A stretch of 64,000 nucleotides of DNA from Atopsyche davidsoni (Eukaryota > Arthropoda > Insecta > Trichoptera > Hydrobiosidae). Positions 1-11,725 of this stretch are shown here, piece by piece. Position numbers and translations under genes: made by a program. How positions within the stretch are numbered: the first letter of the stretch is position 1; each line of letters begins with the position of its first letter. The stretch lies in contig JAILWY010000021.1 of assembly GCA_022113835.1 (NCBI GenBank), positions 10,354,001-10,418,000 of the forward strand. Direction: 5' to 3'. The notes beneath the pieces are model-generated. The model was not told the origin of the DNA, did no database searches, and saw only the letters and a program-made list of their open reading frames with translations.

Positions 1-289
1 GAGATATACACTATTATATATATCATAATTAAACAGAGTATTTTAATAAATTATTTTACGACAACACATGTTTTTATGACACCACAAATTTTACATAAAA
101 AAATATGCGTGAAATCCGTTAATAATTTTGTTAGGAAAATTATAAAAAAATATGACAAAATCTAAAAAAAAATGAAGGTGGGAGGGTTTGTAGTTCCCCC
201 TGGGTTAATAACATTCATATTTGCCGCAGCAATAAACACGAGGCGAACATCAAGCTCACAGTGTGCTCCACATCACACAGAAACGAGAC
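1..289. other. AT-rich sequence, no gene seen
   Basis: Very AT-rich start of the window with poly-A and poly-T runs. I see no splice-flanked reading frame, repeat end or RNA gene here. Confidence 0.5.
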
Positions 290-770
290 TACGAAGTGCC
301 CTTCGAGGGGCGAACGAGAAATATCCAAATGTAATAAACAGACAGCGCGGTCCCTGATTGACGCGCGTCCGCTCGATATGAGATCCTCCGAGAAACGAAT
401 ATGGAATATGGAAAGGTCTCTCTGGAGGCTGTGTGGGACATTTTATTCGATATACTTGCCGCGAAAGCCAGGCGGCCGGCGCCGATAAGCACGGCTCGAC
501 ACAATGGCAGGGAATTTGAAAAGACGGCAGCTCCTCGAGCCTCCTGCCCGCGGCTCCATTTGCGGCTCTGGATCCGAAATATCGAACGGCAGATGGACTG
601 GATACATTTCCGTCGGCCATTATACCCGAAGAATGCCGATTTTACTTATTGCTCCGTTGATTTCGTTGAATTCGACGCAATTTCGGCGACAATGAAGCTA
701 CTTCGCCGCCGAAAGTGCCGCCGACTCGATTTCGACGGGATTCAATTATCCTTGGATATATTTTTTTTGT
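290..770. other. GC-elevated island, possible conserved non-coding element
   Basis: A block much richer in G and C than its surroundings, with many CpG dinucleotides and several overlapping short open frames on both strands, the longest about 120 codons on + at 401-772. None of these frames has a recognisable domain, and frames in several phases at once are expected from GC-rich DNA. No convincing acceptor-donor pair flanks it. In insect gene deserts such islands are often conserved enhancers, but that is inference and needs cross-species alignment. Confidence 0.3.
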
Positions 771-1427
771 AAAAAATAATCTACGAGTCTATTGGAAATG
801 TTAGCCTTACACAAACCTGACTGCTTTGTAATCCAGTAAAAATACCATCTGTTAATACTTTGAATTTGCACGCATTTAAACAATGCCTTTAAAATTTTGA
901 ACCTTTTAAAAGTATTACTTAGTTATTACTTTATTAAAGGCAAACAATAGGAAACTGATCTGTACATATAAGCGATTTTCATAATTATTTACTAGCTTGC
1001 GCATCATTTGCTTGCGGCTCCCGATTTATATAGAGTGGAATCGAAAAGAATACGTCTAGTAGTCTATTGTAGATTCAAAGTAAAAAAAATATGTAATTCA
1101 ATTTACCTAAACCCACACCGAAACAAAAAAAAAACAACCGACCCGATAAAATACTTCAAAAGGTTTATATGTTCATTTGAATTACAGCATTTATAAAAAG
1201 TGACATTTATGTATTTTTTGCTCGTAAAAGAAGGTTATCCGACGTGAATAACTACAAATGGCGTGTACATGTATGAAATAACGAAAACAGATAATTTTCA
1301 GGGCGTGAGTTGCCTGCGAGCATTTTGACACGCACATCTACTTATTGGAACACAAAACGACAGCGTTTTAGTTGATTTTTGATGCCATAGCTCTCATTGT
1401 GATTCACAATTACAGCAGCCGAAAAAC
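771..1427. other. AT-rich sequence, no gene seen
   Basis: AT-rich non-coding stretch. One 62-codon frame at 1008-1196 is lysine and asparagine rich, as expected from poly-A sequence, and has no recognisable motif. Confidence 0.45.
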
Positions 1428-1697
1428 ATCTTTATTTCCTACTTTATATGGGTAACTTTTTATAATTTCTTCACGTCAGTTAGTTTGCTTCAAACAGTTT
1501 TGTTTTGCATCATCAGATGCAGAATAAAACTGTTTGTTCTGCATCTGATGATGACCAAGTCTGTTGGTTGAAACTAGTCATGCTAAAACTAAAATAAACT
1601 CAACGTGAAGAAATTATAAAAATTTACCCATATCATTAGTAAAAAAATGGATCTTCACCAAACAAATGCCTTGTCCCTCAACAAGATCTTTATTTCC
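1428..1697 (+). mobile_element. Family A hammerhead-motif fold-back element, copy 1, with 12 bp target duplication
   Basis: The same 12-mer, ATCTTTATTTCC, lies at 1428-1439 and 1686-1697 and bounds an element of 246 bp (1440-1685). The element has inverted-repeat arms (outer parts about 1446-1475 and 1605-1637, inner parts around the CATCATCAGATGC/GCATCTGATGATG pair) and ends in a non-inverted tail that opens ATGGATCTTCACCAAACAAA and reads MDLHQTNALSLNK. On + the hammerhead-like boxes are CTGATGA at 1545-1551 and GAAAC at 1570-1574, separated by a short stem (ACCAA/TTGGT). Hammerhead motifs in terminal repeats are known from Penelope-like retroelements; assignment to that group is inference. 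Three more family A copies are in the window. Confidence 0.75.
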
Positions 1698-3392
1698 ATT
1701 TTTGCTTCTCCTTCGCCTTATTTTCCTGCTTTTTATTTATATTCACTGAAGTACATAAGCGCATAAAATTTATCGTATTTCCATGTAAAGAATCGCGACC
1801 TTGCGATATATAAATTGATAACTTCTAAAGGCAACAATGATTCCGTAAATATTTCCCGAGCAAATAAAGTATTAATCATTTTTATATAAGTTCATGTCAG
1901 TAGGTGACCTTAGAATTCTTCGATCTAGGCGCGCCTCAATAATGTATGACTTCTGAAGTTATGAAAGGTTCGCTCTGATTACTATATTTTATTTACAAAC
2001 ATATACGAGGGGGCTCCAACTACGAATAATAGTAAAATAAAATAAAAAATTGAATAACCAATACATGCTGTGTAGTTTTGATTCTATAAAACATAATTAG
2101 TTTTAGTGGTTTGAAAATAATAAAATAGTGTTTTAGGAGGGTTTGTCTTATGGTGTGAATTAACAAGTACCTTGAGTTTTTATATTTTATTTATATACCG
2201 AGAAGCATCAGGTCATACTTCTCGTGAGAATTTTTCAATATCTTTTTCAACAGTTAAAATACATGCTGTGTATTATATTAAGTGTTTTTCTAAAAATGAT
2301 AAATGATTATACTTTTGTACTCGTAGTGTGTCTTGGGTCAACAAATGTATTTTGAGATATGATTATAATGGTTTCAGTGTTTGTTATGGTTGGTAAACAA
2401 ATGAATTAACATTGAGTTACTTATTTTCAGTCCATAAAGAAAACACATTGTGTTGATATTTCCTTTCATTGAGGGACTTGTTGCGGCGGCTTTCCAAGTT
2501 GGCAGAATGCCGAGTTGGTTGACCCAAAAAGTAAGCTCTTGTATTTAAGCTACAATGAAAACTTAAAACTTTAGTATCACAGAGCATCTATTTTATATAT
2601 ATAATCATCCTTTCATTATTTTAAAATATTACTTTTGAAATATATTAGGAAACATTTTTTTGACTTTAATGTATAGTTTATTGCGGAAACTATGTTTGCT
2701 TTTATTTACTATTTCATCAATCATTCATTTCATGATGTGAGTTGTGTTGAAACATTGATACATAATGATTTTGGGTAACATTTTATATATTTACGTATAT
2801 ATCTATTTAACCCTTTGTCAAAAAAATATACTGGAAAAGCACAAAATATCTTTAAAATTTAGATACGCACACAAATCAGTAATGCGAGTATTTTCAAAGC
2901 AATTTTTTTACATTTTTTAAACGAATAATACATCGTTAAATGTCATTTTATATTATTTATTTGAAGTACCTTTTTTGCTAATCAATATGACTTTCAGTAT
3001 TTTAACTAAAAACTTCTACAAAGAACGTTATAATAGGGATTATTGTTTGTATTACAAAGTATAAGCTCGCATATAAAATAACAGGATTGACAAGGTAGTC
3101 GTATTACTCAAAGGAAGTACTTTGTTTGTAGTATTATCTTATTTTTAATTATTTCTTTTTTTGTTTATATATAAATAAATAAAATAATATATAAACAGTG
3201 ATTCCATCTTTTGTTTGTTCCTCAAATCCAGACAATGCAATTTTGAGAAGAGCTGTGACTGATATTTTGATTGTAGTTATGAATTAAATAAAACCGTGTA
3301 TTTAATAGTATCTGCGTTCAAATTTCGTCGTAAATAAAGTACATGAGTTAATACCTTTGTTTATATATATATATATATATAGTTTTGGTTGG
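1698..3392. other. AT-rich desert with one exon-like patch
   Basis: Mostly AT-rich non-coding DNA with a short (TA)n tract at 3362-3381. The only unusual patch is 2431-2530, exactly 100 bp between an acceptor-like TTATTTTCAG and a donor-like GTAAGC. It holds one ATG in a fair context followed by eight codons (MPSWLTQK) up to the donor. All three frames upstream of that ATG are closed, so it could only be a 5' UTR exon with a short coding end. This is weak. Confidence 0.35.
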
Positions 3393-3475
3393 CTGGTTAG
3401 GTCGGTGGTTAGATCATTAACTCTTGATAACGAGATCCCTGATTCAATCCCATATCTGGCAGATGAATTCAATAC
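3393..3475 (+). repeat. tRNA-derived SINE-like fragment
   Basis: The stretch holds an A-box-like GGTCGGTGGTTAG and a B-box-like TGATTCAATCCC at tRNA spacing, with CTCTTGAT in the anticodon region. A second copy with the same order of pieces is at 25706-25790, including the downstream TCTG.C.GA.TGAAT. Two diverged copies plus Pol III-like boxes suggest a tRNA-derived SINE family and not a functional tRNA gene: the stems are imperfect. Confidence 0.5.
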
Positions 3476-5809
3476 GGAAATAATTAGGCTCAAGACCTTT
3501 TTCATTTAAGTCGAAAACGATTTATTAGACATTGTATCTATCAACACAAATTGTATGTAAATAAAAAATAGGATATAAAAGAATTATATGAAAATAATGG
3601 AATAATATTGTTTTATAAAAATATTTAATAGTAGTTGGAAGATAATATTAAAAAAAACCGTTGGTGCAGTTCCTCCAGGGTTTATACAAGGAAGGCTTTA
3701 TTTGGATGGCAATCTACGTGATTTTGTTAAACATAAGTATACGAGACAGCAGCGTTGGAGGCTTGTTAAGCAAGTTATCTGGCTCGGCGAAGCCTGCAGC
3801 GTCGGAAGTGGCTGTCTGGCGCTCTGACCGGATGTGTATGTAATAATGACGTCATAGGCCACCCAGACTTTCATTTCATTATTTTTGAGATTACAATATC
3901 AGCCGGTTAGTACGCGAGGTCGGCGTATTTTTTCAGGACTGAATTTTAAATTCATTTTGATAAGGTCTAATCGTTATTCGACCCGAATTCTTAACGTGTT
4001 ATTTATATACTTGTGCTATTGGTAATCGAGTGATAAACTTGAAGATAGTTTCTACGTTATGTGGAAAAAAAATTGGAGTGGTTCTGTATTAATTTTATTC
4101 AAAAATAATATAACTTTTAAAAACACTTGTGCATTCATTACGATTATAAGTGATTGATTAATACATGAAATGATTAGCTAAATCTTAACTTTATTTATTA
4201 AATTTATACTATACGGGTGAAGAATACTTTGTTTGTTTAAGATGTTTATGTTTATTTATATTCATACTATTAGTTGATCTTATTTTATGTATCTAATTTT
4301 TATTTACTCACTGGTCAGCGTTTGGGACAATTTTTGACCAAGAATTTCAGTCTTCAATCATTATTCTGTTTGCCATTATTGTTTGCGAGGTTTTTATAGT
4401 AAAAAATTAATAAACATAAAATTTCAAACAACCACATATATAAGTATCAAAAATATTACACACAATATGCTTGTGTATATTTCACATATTGGTTTGAGTA
4501 AAAAAGATATTTGCTGAAATTCAATACTATTAGCACATGTAGTATCGTATACCTTGATTGAAAGATATTTGTTATGGCGTGTTTTTTTTACCTGTGAAAA
4601 ATAATAATCCGTAATATTTTAAAAGACTGTTGAGAGTTTATTACAGTCGTAATCTTTAGCGTCTTAGCAAAAATAAATTTCATTTTATGGAAGCCGAAAT
4701 CGTGGCATGACATCAGTACAGGCCGAGCTAACTGAGTTATTCGGCCTTCCAAGGGAGGCGGTCACGCACTCGGGAAGTAAAAGATAATTACAACTCCGTC
4801 CACTAATTGTGGCAACTCTTAAACTGGGTATACAAATTACTCTTAATACCTTACCCTTAAAAGTCTAAAGTCAGCTCTAATGTTATGGAAAAAAATGTAT
4901 TAATGTACTTACTGTAAGTAACTTACGGCCCTCACACTTTAAAACGAAACGGTAAATAAAACAGACACAGGTTTACTTTTTGTGTTTTAATGGCATTTTT
5001 TTTTTCGATTTATAAATAGTTTTTAAAGTTTACCAGACGTTTTATTGATTACGATCAACAGATGTTTAAATCATATTTAATCGCAGGAAAAGTTTATATT
5101 TTCAATTATCATCAAAATATTGCCTCAAATCACAACACAGTCACAACACAAACATAAAATATTTTATATATTATACAGTACAAAAAAACAGTTGTACAAA
5201 ATTGATCAATATTGAAAACATACAAATACCATCCTTATTTTTAACAGCTTAGGAAGAAAAGCCATATTTGGTGGTCTTTGTATGTATGAAGAAACCATAG
5301 AATTTTATAAAGAGGAGACTTTTTATAAAAGGTTTTTTACCAATAAAACTAAATTTGAGTTCCTAAAATATCGTCTTTGAAAATAAAATCCCACAACACG
5401 GTAAAAAAAGTCATTTTTAAGACTTCCTGATATTATAATATAAAAAAAAATATATTTATCTAGCAAAGATACATCTTTAGAGGCTTGCATTTAATGATCA
5501 AAATTCTCGCTCAGTCACGGAATTGTGAAATCCAAAAGGTGTGCGTTCATATAAGTTAGGTTAGGTATGGATGAATTGAAATAACACTTACACACTCATT
5601 ATTATTTTTTTCAATGTGTAACTTGGATGTTGCCATTACAAAAATCTCCTGACGAGCATATAACCCCACTCTTTGTCTACCAAGGTTATCGCGTGGCACC
5701 CCGTTCAAATCATCCCGCCTAACCCTGTATAAGTGTCTAAAAATCAAGTGATCTTCTCATCGTTTCACGCACTAGTACATACTTGCTGTTGATGCTTATA
5801 TTTTTGAAA
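3476..5809. other. AT-rich desert with two small GC-elevated patches
   Basis: Non-coding AT-rich DNA. GC-elevated patches at about 3740-3925 (contains a TGACGTCA CRE-type palindrome near 3848) and 4690-4800 break the pattern and could be regulatory. No reading frame with a recognisable domain. Confidence 0.35.
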
Positions 5810-6479
5810 TCTACTATAATAATATCCATTGTGTGTGGGTGGGTGTGTGTGTATTTCATTTTTTGGTTCTCTATAGAATATCTTAAATGATACAATGCTG
5901 ATTTTTTGCATGTAAGTTCAATAAGTTTTTCCGCAGTTATGTGCCATTTCAAGACGATAGGATAATATTTTCATTCATAAAATAATTTTAAAAAACTATC
6001 AAATATGCTTTATGTACGAGTTATACGATTCTGTTGTTCACAGCGAGAATTTCAAATTTAGAATTTTTACAAAAAAACAAAATATGATGCTTCATAGAAA
6101 TTTCCAGTTTATGTCAGCTTGACACAAGTACCAATTTTATTTTTTAGTTGCGTTAGAAATTATTAATCACATCATTAATAACTTAAAATGCCTTCTAAAA
6201 AAATAACACCGTCTAAGCACAGCAAACGTAATTAAAAAAGAATAGCACAATTGAACGTGATAAAGACTGCATCTAATAAAGAACAGTGCAGTGAAAGTGA
6301 TGCGTTGTTTGTGACACGAAATGTGATATTTCCTAGAATGGCTTTGCTTTCGAAATTAACATCCGGTTATTCAAAATATATGTGTATCAAATATTCATCT
6401 AATTGTCAGCCAAACATATGTTCAAACACTATTGCATCGTTCATCGAATACGTCATTTTATGACGGGCTACATTTCTAG
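5810..6479 (+). mobile_element. Non-autonomous Helitron, copy 1 (670 bp)
   Basis: The ends are canonical for Helitrons: 5' TC at 5810-5811 (TCTACTATAATAATATCC), 3' CTAG at 6476-6479, and a hairpin CGTCAT-TTT-ATGACG at 6451-6465 lying 10 nt before CTAG. The insertion lies between A (5809) and T (6480), with no target duplication, as known for Helitrons. A second copy with the same 5' region and the same 3' hairpin is at 51122-54236. This copy has about 350 bp of internal sequence (6082-6430) that the second copy lacks; within it a frame opening MPSKKITPSKHSKRN at 6188 then meets a stop, and may be a decayed remnant of a Helitron ORF. No Rep or helicase motif is visible. Confidence 0.85.
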
Positions 6480-6800
6480 TTGTATAAGTAATAAGCGCAG
6501 GTAGCCGCGATAGGTGTTGTGAATACAATGCCCGCGGGGCGAGTACTCAAGGCGACATTCCCAAGGACACGCGTTATCGTCCCGGGGGCGCCCAGATAAG
6601 GCTCGGCGGGATAGAAAAGTCCCCTTTCAGGAACAGCAGAGTACACGCATAAATCTGAACCTGCCGCCACTTGAGAAGCCTTTGAAAGCGCGTACACGCA
6701 TCACCGACTCCTGCGAGGCGAAATAATAAAAAAAATATCACGGAACATCCGTCTGATATGGTGCGCAAAGTGAGGTTCATCGCAGTATAATATATAGCAC
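6480..6800. other. GC-elevated island, possible conserved non-coding element
   Basis: A CpG-containing block directly beside the Helitron 3' end, with GC-rich stretches such as CCCGCGGGGCGAG and CCCGGGGGCGCCC. Short frames run through it on the minus strand without recognisable domains. No repeat partner is seen elsewhere in the window, so it may be single-copy regulatory sequence. Confidence 0.3.
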
Positions 6801-7300
6801 ATTGCATCATATCATTCAAATAATAAAGGGTCTAGGTCCCAATCAAAAAAATTTAAATGCAAAAAGTTAGATACATCTCGTCTTCCAAAACAAAGATTTT
6901 TTTATTTCTTATAAATTTACTTTTAATATGATAAAAATGTGTTTTTCCGATTGAAGTGTCGGAATTTGTACCTGTTACAAGAATCTTAAACATTTACGAG
7001 TCCTTTTTTCAACTGGAATTAAAAGATTAATTATATACCCTCTCTAGAAAATTAATTTAAAAATTAAAAAAAAAAAAATCATTAACAAACTTTGGTTTTG
7101 AAAAGTCGTCATTTTATCCAATTTTTCAACATCTTCAAGATTTTATTTTACCCTGGAAATGGACGTAAATTAAATAGTAAAAAATAGATAAATAAAATTT
7201 ATAGTTTTTTCAATACTCTGTAAAAAGATCAACTTTCGACATAAAAAAATAAAGTGACTATTAAATTAATTAAATGACTCGATTTCGCAAGGTAATGGAC
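6801..7300. other. AT-rich sequence, no gene seen
   Basis: AT-rich non-coding sequence with poly-A runs; nothing recognised. Confidence 0.45.
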
Positions 7301-7332
7301 TGCCTCTGGTGTCCGGTTGGACACCAGAGGCA
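7301..7332. repeat. Perfect 14 bp hairpin
   Basis: TGCCTCTGGTGTCC at 7301-7314 and its exact reverse complement at 7319-7332, separated by GGTT. It is GC-rich within AT-rich DNA, so chance is unlikely. It does not match the other repeats in the window. Confidence 0.8.
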
Positions 7333-7357
7333 ATTTAAAGGCCGGAAGCAACTGCCT

Positions 7358-7525
7358 TAATATTTTTGACAGAAAGTAGTTGGTGGAATTCGATTATAAT
7401 ATTTTAAATAAAATACACGAGTGTTTTTTCCATATGTTGATTTTTATTGGTGACCGGTTTCCTCGGACTACCAACGTGAAAAGTCATGTGAAAAAATACC
7501 CAAGTATTTTTTTAAAAATATTATT
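7358..7525 (-). mobile_element. Family B fold-back element, degenerate copy
   Basis: Shares with the intact family B copy at 23452-23650 the tail sequence (TATTTTTGACAGA.AGTA.TTGGTGGAATTC), the arm sequence and the GGTGACCGGTTTC block, then a shortened inverted arm ending ACCCAAGTATTT. Written in ORF orientation the tail lies on the minus strand. I could not find a target duplication, so the ends are eroded or rearranged. Confidence 0.6.
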
Positions 7526-9395
7526 CATAACATTCAAACATATATTTTAAATGCATAATTTTTTTTAAGATATTCAAATTGAAATTAAATGAATTCAAAG
7601 ATATTTTGTTTACAAGACCTTTCTTTAAAAAAAAAAAATTTATGTTTATAAATTAATAAATATTCGGGAAATTATTTATTGACAGCAAAAGTGTCTTATC
7701 TTTTGATAAAATTGGTAAAAATGTGTATAAATTTATAATTTATGATAGCGATTAGGTACAATACGATTTTGTTGATGATATCAGTACATGATAAGTTTCA
7801 TGGCAAATTTATATACATATATACACTCGTTTTAAACAAATAGAAACATATATTTATATAAAATAACAGTGATTGGTTTAATTGTTCTAAAACATTCATA
7901 CTGTTACTCAAAAATAAGTTAAAGAAATATTTATTTAATACAAAAGAAAGTTAAAATATATAATTGGTTCACTACTGTTAAATTCTCTGAAATATTTTTC
8001 CTAAGAAGCAAAAATAAAATTATTTAGTAAGCATAACGTCATATTTTGGTTTGACTTTCATGGATTAAAAATAAATTAAGTTTCCAGAAAGCAAAACCAA
8101 CTCTTAGATAAATTGTGGCAATGAATGAGTGACCTTTAAACGAAATACATTTTCATAATTTTCCATGCCTTCTTGTTTTTAGTATAATTTAATTGAGTCT
8201 TGATATTTTAAAGTGTTTGTATAAAATTCATCCTTACTCAAACGAATTGAATTTACGAATTTTTAACTAATAGCTTGTATTGTTAATCAACTAAAGGATA
8301 AATAGTGTCTTTAAATACATATTCAAAACAGAAATTTTTCCTACACTTTTAATTCTCATGGTTTTTGAGAAAAACTTCAGAAAATAGATTTAACATAACC
8401 CAAAAAAAAACTTTGAAAAATTATTTTTATTGAAAAATTTGCTTATGGAAACATCTTTTAGTTTAATAAAATTATGCTTTGCCTTTTATGAATACCTAAC
8501 AATTTTTTTTTCAAAATTTCATGTAAAGCATAATTTCAAATAAATTTTGGCTATAAGTAATTTATAAATGAAAGTGAGAACTTTATTTTGCAACATGAAA
8601 TTATTTTACCATTATTATTTGTTCATCTTTATTATGGCTTGCCATTTGTGAGTTATTTACAAAATATTTACGTCTGTTGTGTAAAGCTAAATAAGAGATC
8701 ATTTTGGGTGGAAACAATATTTTTAAATAGTTATACTTTATAAACATTTTTGTTTTTGATGAAAACGCTTAAAGATCCCTGCTCAACGTGGATTTAAGGA
8801 GGCAGCAGGTAATCTCATAAATCTGTTCCCAGACACGAGGTACCTTTGTCGTCCGAGGAGAAGAAGTTCTTAAGTTATAGAAGTAGTTTACATTGGTTAG
8901 CTGAAAAATAACTGCTGGAAATAAGAGGTGATTCAGTGTTATCTGGAATTGTTACTCGACTGGGAAAATAACCTGAACCTTGTCAATCTAGAACTGAATC
9001 GACCATGAAGTGGTATGAAATAAACTGGAGGTTTGCAAAAGGCCATCGTCCTGTATTGATCTATGAAAATGTTGAGAAATTTAATATCAGTTGAATGATA
9101 TCTTGAATACTTCGTGTCATTTTAAACTAAGTAAATAAAATTTATGTTAAAATATATGAACAGTGATTGGTTTGAGTGATACTTCATACTTTTAATCAGA
9201 GATAAGTTAACATATGATTGCAATAACAAAAGTGAATTACAAGGTCGCCAAATTACGTGACAATATTTTGGTTTAGTTGAAGGTGATTTATATTGATTTT
9301 TCCTGTAGTTTTATTTTTAATTTTAAGCAGAAATATATTTTTAAATGTGTAAGAAAATACACTCAAGTACTTTTAGTACGTTTAATCGAGTACTG
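7526..9395. other. AT-rich desert, no gene seen
   Basis: About 1.9 kb of AT-rich non-coding DNA. A slightly GC-richer patch is at 8770-9010. No open frame above 60 codons and no repeat boundary recognised. Confidence 0.5.
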
Positions 9396-9958
9396 AAAGA
9401 TTCATAGAGCACTAGGAAATGTAGGTTTTTGTTCTATGTATTAAATATTTCTATTCTCTTTTAACTTTTCTATCATTTCATGTCATGTCATACCATTTCC
9501 ATAAAATTTCACTTGCTTTTCCTGGATTTGATTCGGTTTAAAAAAATAAATTATTGTACTAAATATTTCATATAGAAAATTTTACATAGGAAAGAAAACC
9601 GTTAAAAAATATTTCTTTGCTGCAAGTTTTCTGTAATGAAATTTTTTTTGTATATTTCATGGATATATTTCAAAATTTTTCTGTTATATACATTTTTAAT
9701 AACCCACTCTCTACTTCACGACTGTTTCGCTTACAGAACTGTTAAGTTACAGACTAATAAAATGTAATAAAGGAATAAATGTTAAACTTTTTACTAGTAT
9801 TGTGAATTTCATGTCATTGTTAACATATATCAAATAAACGAAGTATTTATTATTTTATATTATATACATAAGAATATTTTATATATTTTTTAGAATTATA
9901 CAGATCACAAAGAATACGCATTTTCTACCATGCAGGTCAATATTTTGAGATGCACATA
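9396..9958 (+). repeat. Left arm of a large inverted repeat
   Basis: The reverse complement of this stretch recurs at 10649-11137 over its whole length. Shared landmarks in order are AAAGATTCAT, CTAGGAAATGTA, CCTGGATTTGATT.GG, AACCCACTCTCTACTTCACG, ACTAGTATTGTGAATTTC and GATGCACATA. The left arm is about 75 bp longer because of internal insertions. The arms differ by scattered substitutions and indels, so the duplication is not recent. Confidence 0.85.
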
Positions 9959-10497
9959 AATTCAATGACACATTCCTCTGTGCCGCGAAATTTTTTTTTG
10001 CGTATTGTCCTCATCGTTTCACTTTTGTATTGAAATGTGGTGTTTTACCGGTGCTTGCATTTTATATGAAACAGTCTGGTTCACGAGCTTGGTTGTTTCA
10101 CCGAGTCCATAAAGGCGACTCAAATGAGAGTATTATGAAGTAAGCAGGTCAGGCGTTTATCGCGGCGGCATTTTATGGCCGATACAATCGTATGACGAAT
10201 AATGAAAAACACGCCAAATGTTCCACACGTAACGCCTTTATTTATTTAATGATAAATTTTGATATCTGACGATTATTTATTGTATCGCGAGTTCTTGTGT
10301 ACAACACACTCTTTCAAATACAATATATGAAATCTTTTGCATTCGAAATGTAATACATACTTTTTTTATGTATGATATATTGATAACAACTTTTTTTTTC
10401 TATATATACGTGAAATCTCAATTTTAAAGACTTAATTGTGTAACATGAATATATTTTATATCGCGTTTTATTCAATAACTGAGTGTATGTACAGTAA
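9959..10497. other. Spacer of the inverted repeat with a GC-elevated patch
   Basis: The patch at about 10070-10215 contains TTTATGGC- and CATAAAGG-type motifs typical of Hox and Caudal sites, which is only suggestive. The rest is AT-rich. No gene seen. Confidence 0.3.
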
Positions 10498-11236
10498 AGA
10501 AATTCAATATTTTTGATAGAGAGTACTTGGTGGAATTCCATTTTAATATTGTTGTATAAAATACTTGAGTGATTTTCCACATTTTCGTTTTTATTAGTGA
10601 CCGGTTTTGCCAACCTTTCACGTTGGCATTATCAAAGTTTGATAATGCTATGTGCATCTTAAAATATTGACCTATAAGAATTAAATGCGAATTCTTTGTG
10701 ATCTGTATACTTATATAAAATATTCTTATGTGTATAATATTTTAAAAAAAAATACTTCGTTTTTTGATATATGTTAACAATGACATGAAATTCACAATAC
10801 TAGTAAAAAGTTTAACGTTTGTTTTTTTTTATTACATTTTATTAGTCTGTAACATAACAGTTCTGTAAGCGAAACACTCGTGAAGTAGAGAGTGGGTTAT
10901 TAAAAATGTATATAACACAAAAATGTTGAGATATGTCCATGAAATATACAAAAAAAATAAATTACAGAAAACTTGCAGCAAAGAAATATTTTTTTACGGT
11001 TTTCTTTCCTATGTAAAATATATTTTTTTAAACCTAATCAAATCCAGGAAAAGCAAGTGAAATTTTATGGAAATGGTATGACATGTCATAGATGAAATGA
11101 TAGAAAAGTTACATTTCCTAGAGCTCCATGAATCTTTATCAAAGTTTGATAATGCCAACGTGAAAGGTTGGCGAAACCGGTCACTAATAAAAACGAAAAT
11201 GTGGAAAATCACTCAAGTATTTTATTCAAAAATATG
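10498..11236 (-). mobile_element. Family B fold-back element split by an internal segment, with 12 bp target duplication
   Basis: Flanked by TATGTACAGTAA (10486-10497) and TACGTACAGTAA (11237-11248), an 11/12 match that I read as the target duplication. The left half (10498-10648) has the ORF tail, reading MEFHQVLSIKNIEFL on the minus strand, then an arm. The right half (11138-11236) is the inverted arm with GCCAAC/GTTGGC stem and GAAAC box. The two halves are separated by 10649-11137, which is the right arm of the large inverted repeat. The 20-mer TTATCAAAGTTTGATAATGC occurs on both sides of the inserted segment (10629-10648 and 11136-11155). Confidence 0.75.
10649..11137 (-). repeat. Right arm of the large inverted repeat, lying inside a fold-back element
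   Basis: Reverse-complement partner of 9396-9958. It sits exactly at the centre of the family B element and is bounded by a 20 bp direct repeat made from that centre. This arrangement says the segment was added to an existing element: either a copy of the neighbouring sequence was made in inverted orientation during repair, or both arms are copies of another repeat. Confidence 0.8.
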
Positions 11237-11279
11237 TACGTACAGTAAGCAAAACTGATGCTTGTGCTGTATAAAAAGA

Positions 11280-11700
11280 TATCAAAAAGTAAATTTATAT
11301 GAATTTGCGTAGCGCTCAAAGCAAATGTGCGCATAAAAAGCATTCACGACTTAATAAACTCGTTCCAGCATCTCAAATCGCAATCATTCGTAGCGCAGAC
11401 TACACGCGGAGAATTACGCCGTGCAGTATTACACCTCCGCCTACTAAACAGGCCCTTATTCGCCGGGGCTGCCTTATATTGCCGCGGGATCGCTCTTATA
11501 TCGGGGGAGGGAGGCTCTGCGATTACGATCAAATGTGTCTCCAGTCAGGCATCCCGTGAAGCCTGGCGTGAGTAGGCACAAGGCTCATGTACTGAATACT
11601 GCGGGGGTGGGACACCGCAGGGGCGGGAGATGGCAACTGGAACAACGCAGCAGCCCCCCGGCGAGGATAGCGTTACCACATAAACGTCCATAATAATATA
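11280..11700. other. GC-elevated island, possible conserved non-coding element
   Basis: CpG-containing stretch with open frames in several phases on both strands (for example 11299-11559 +, 11344-11532 -), which is what GC-rich non-coding DNA gives. No domain recognised and no clear splice pair. Confidence 0.3.
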
Positions 11701-11725
11701 TATACACATATATTTATCTATATAC

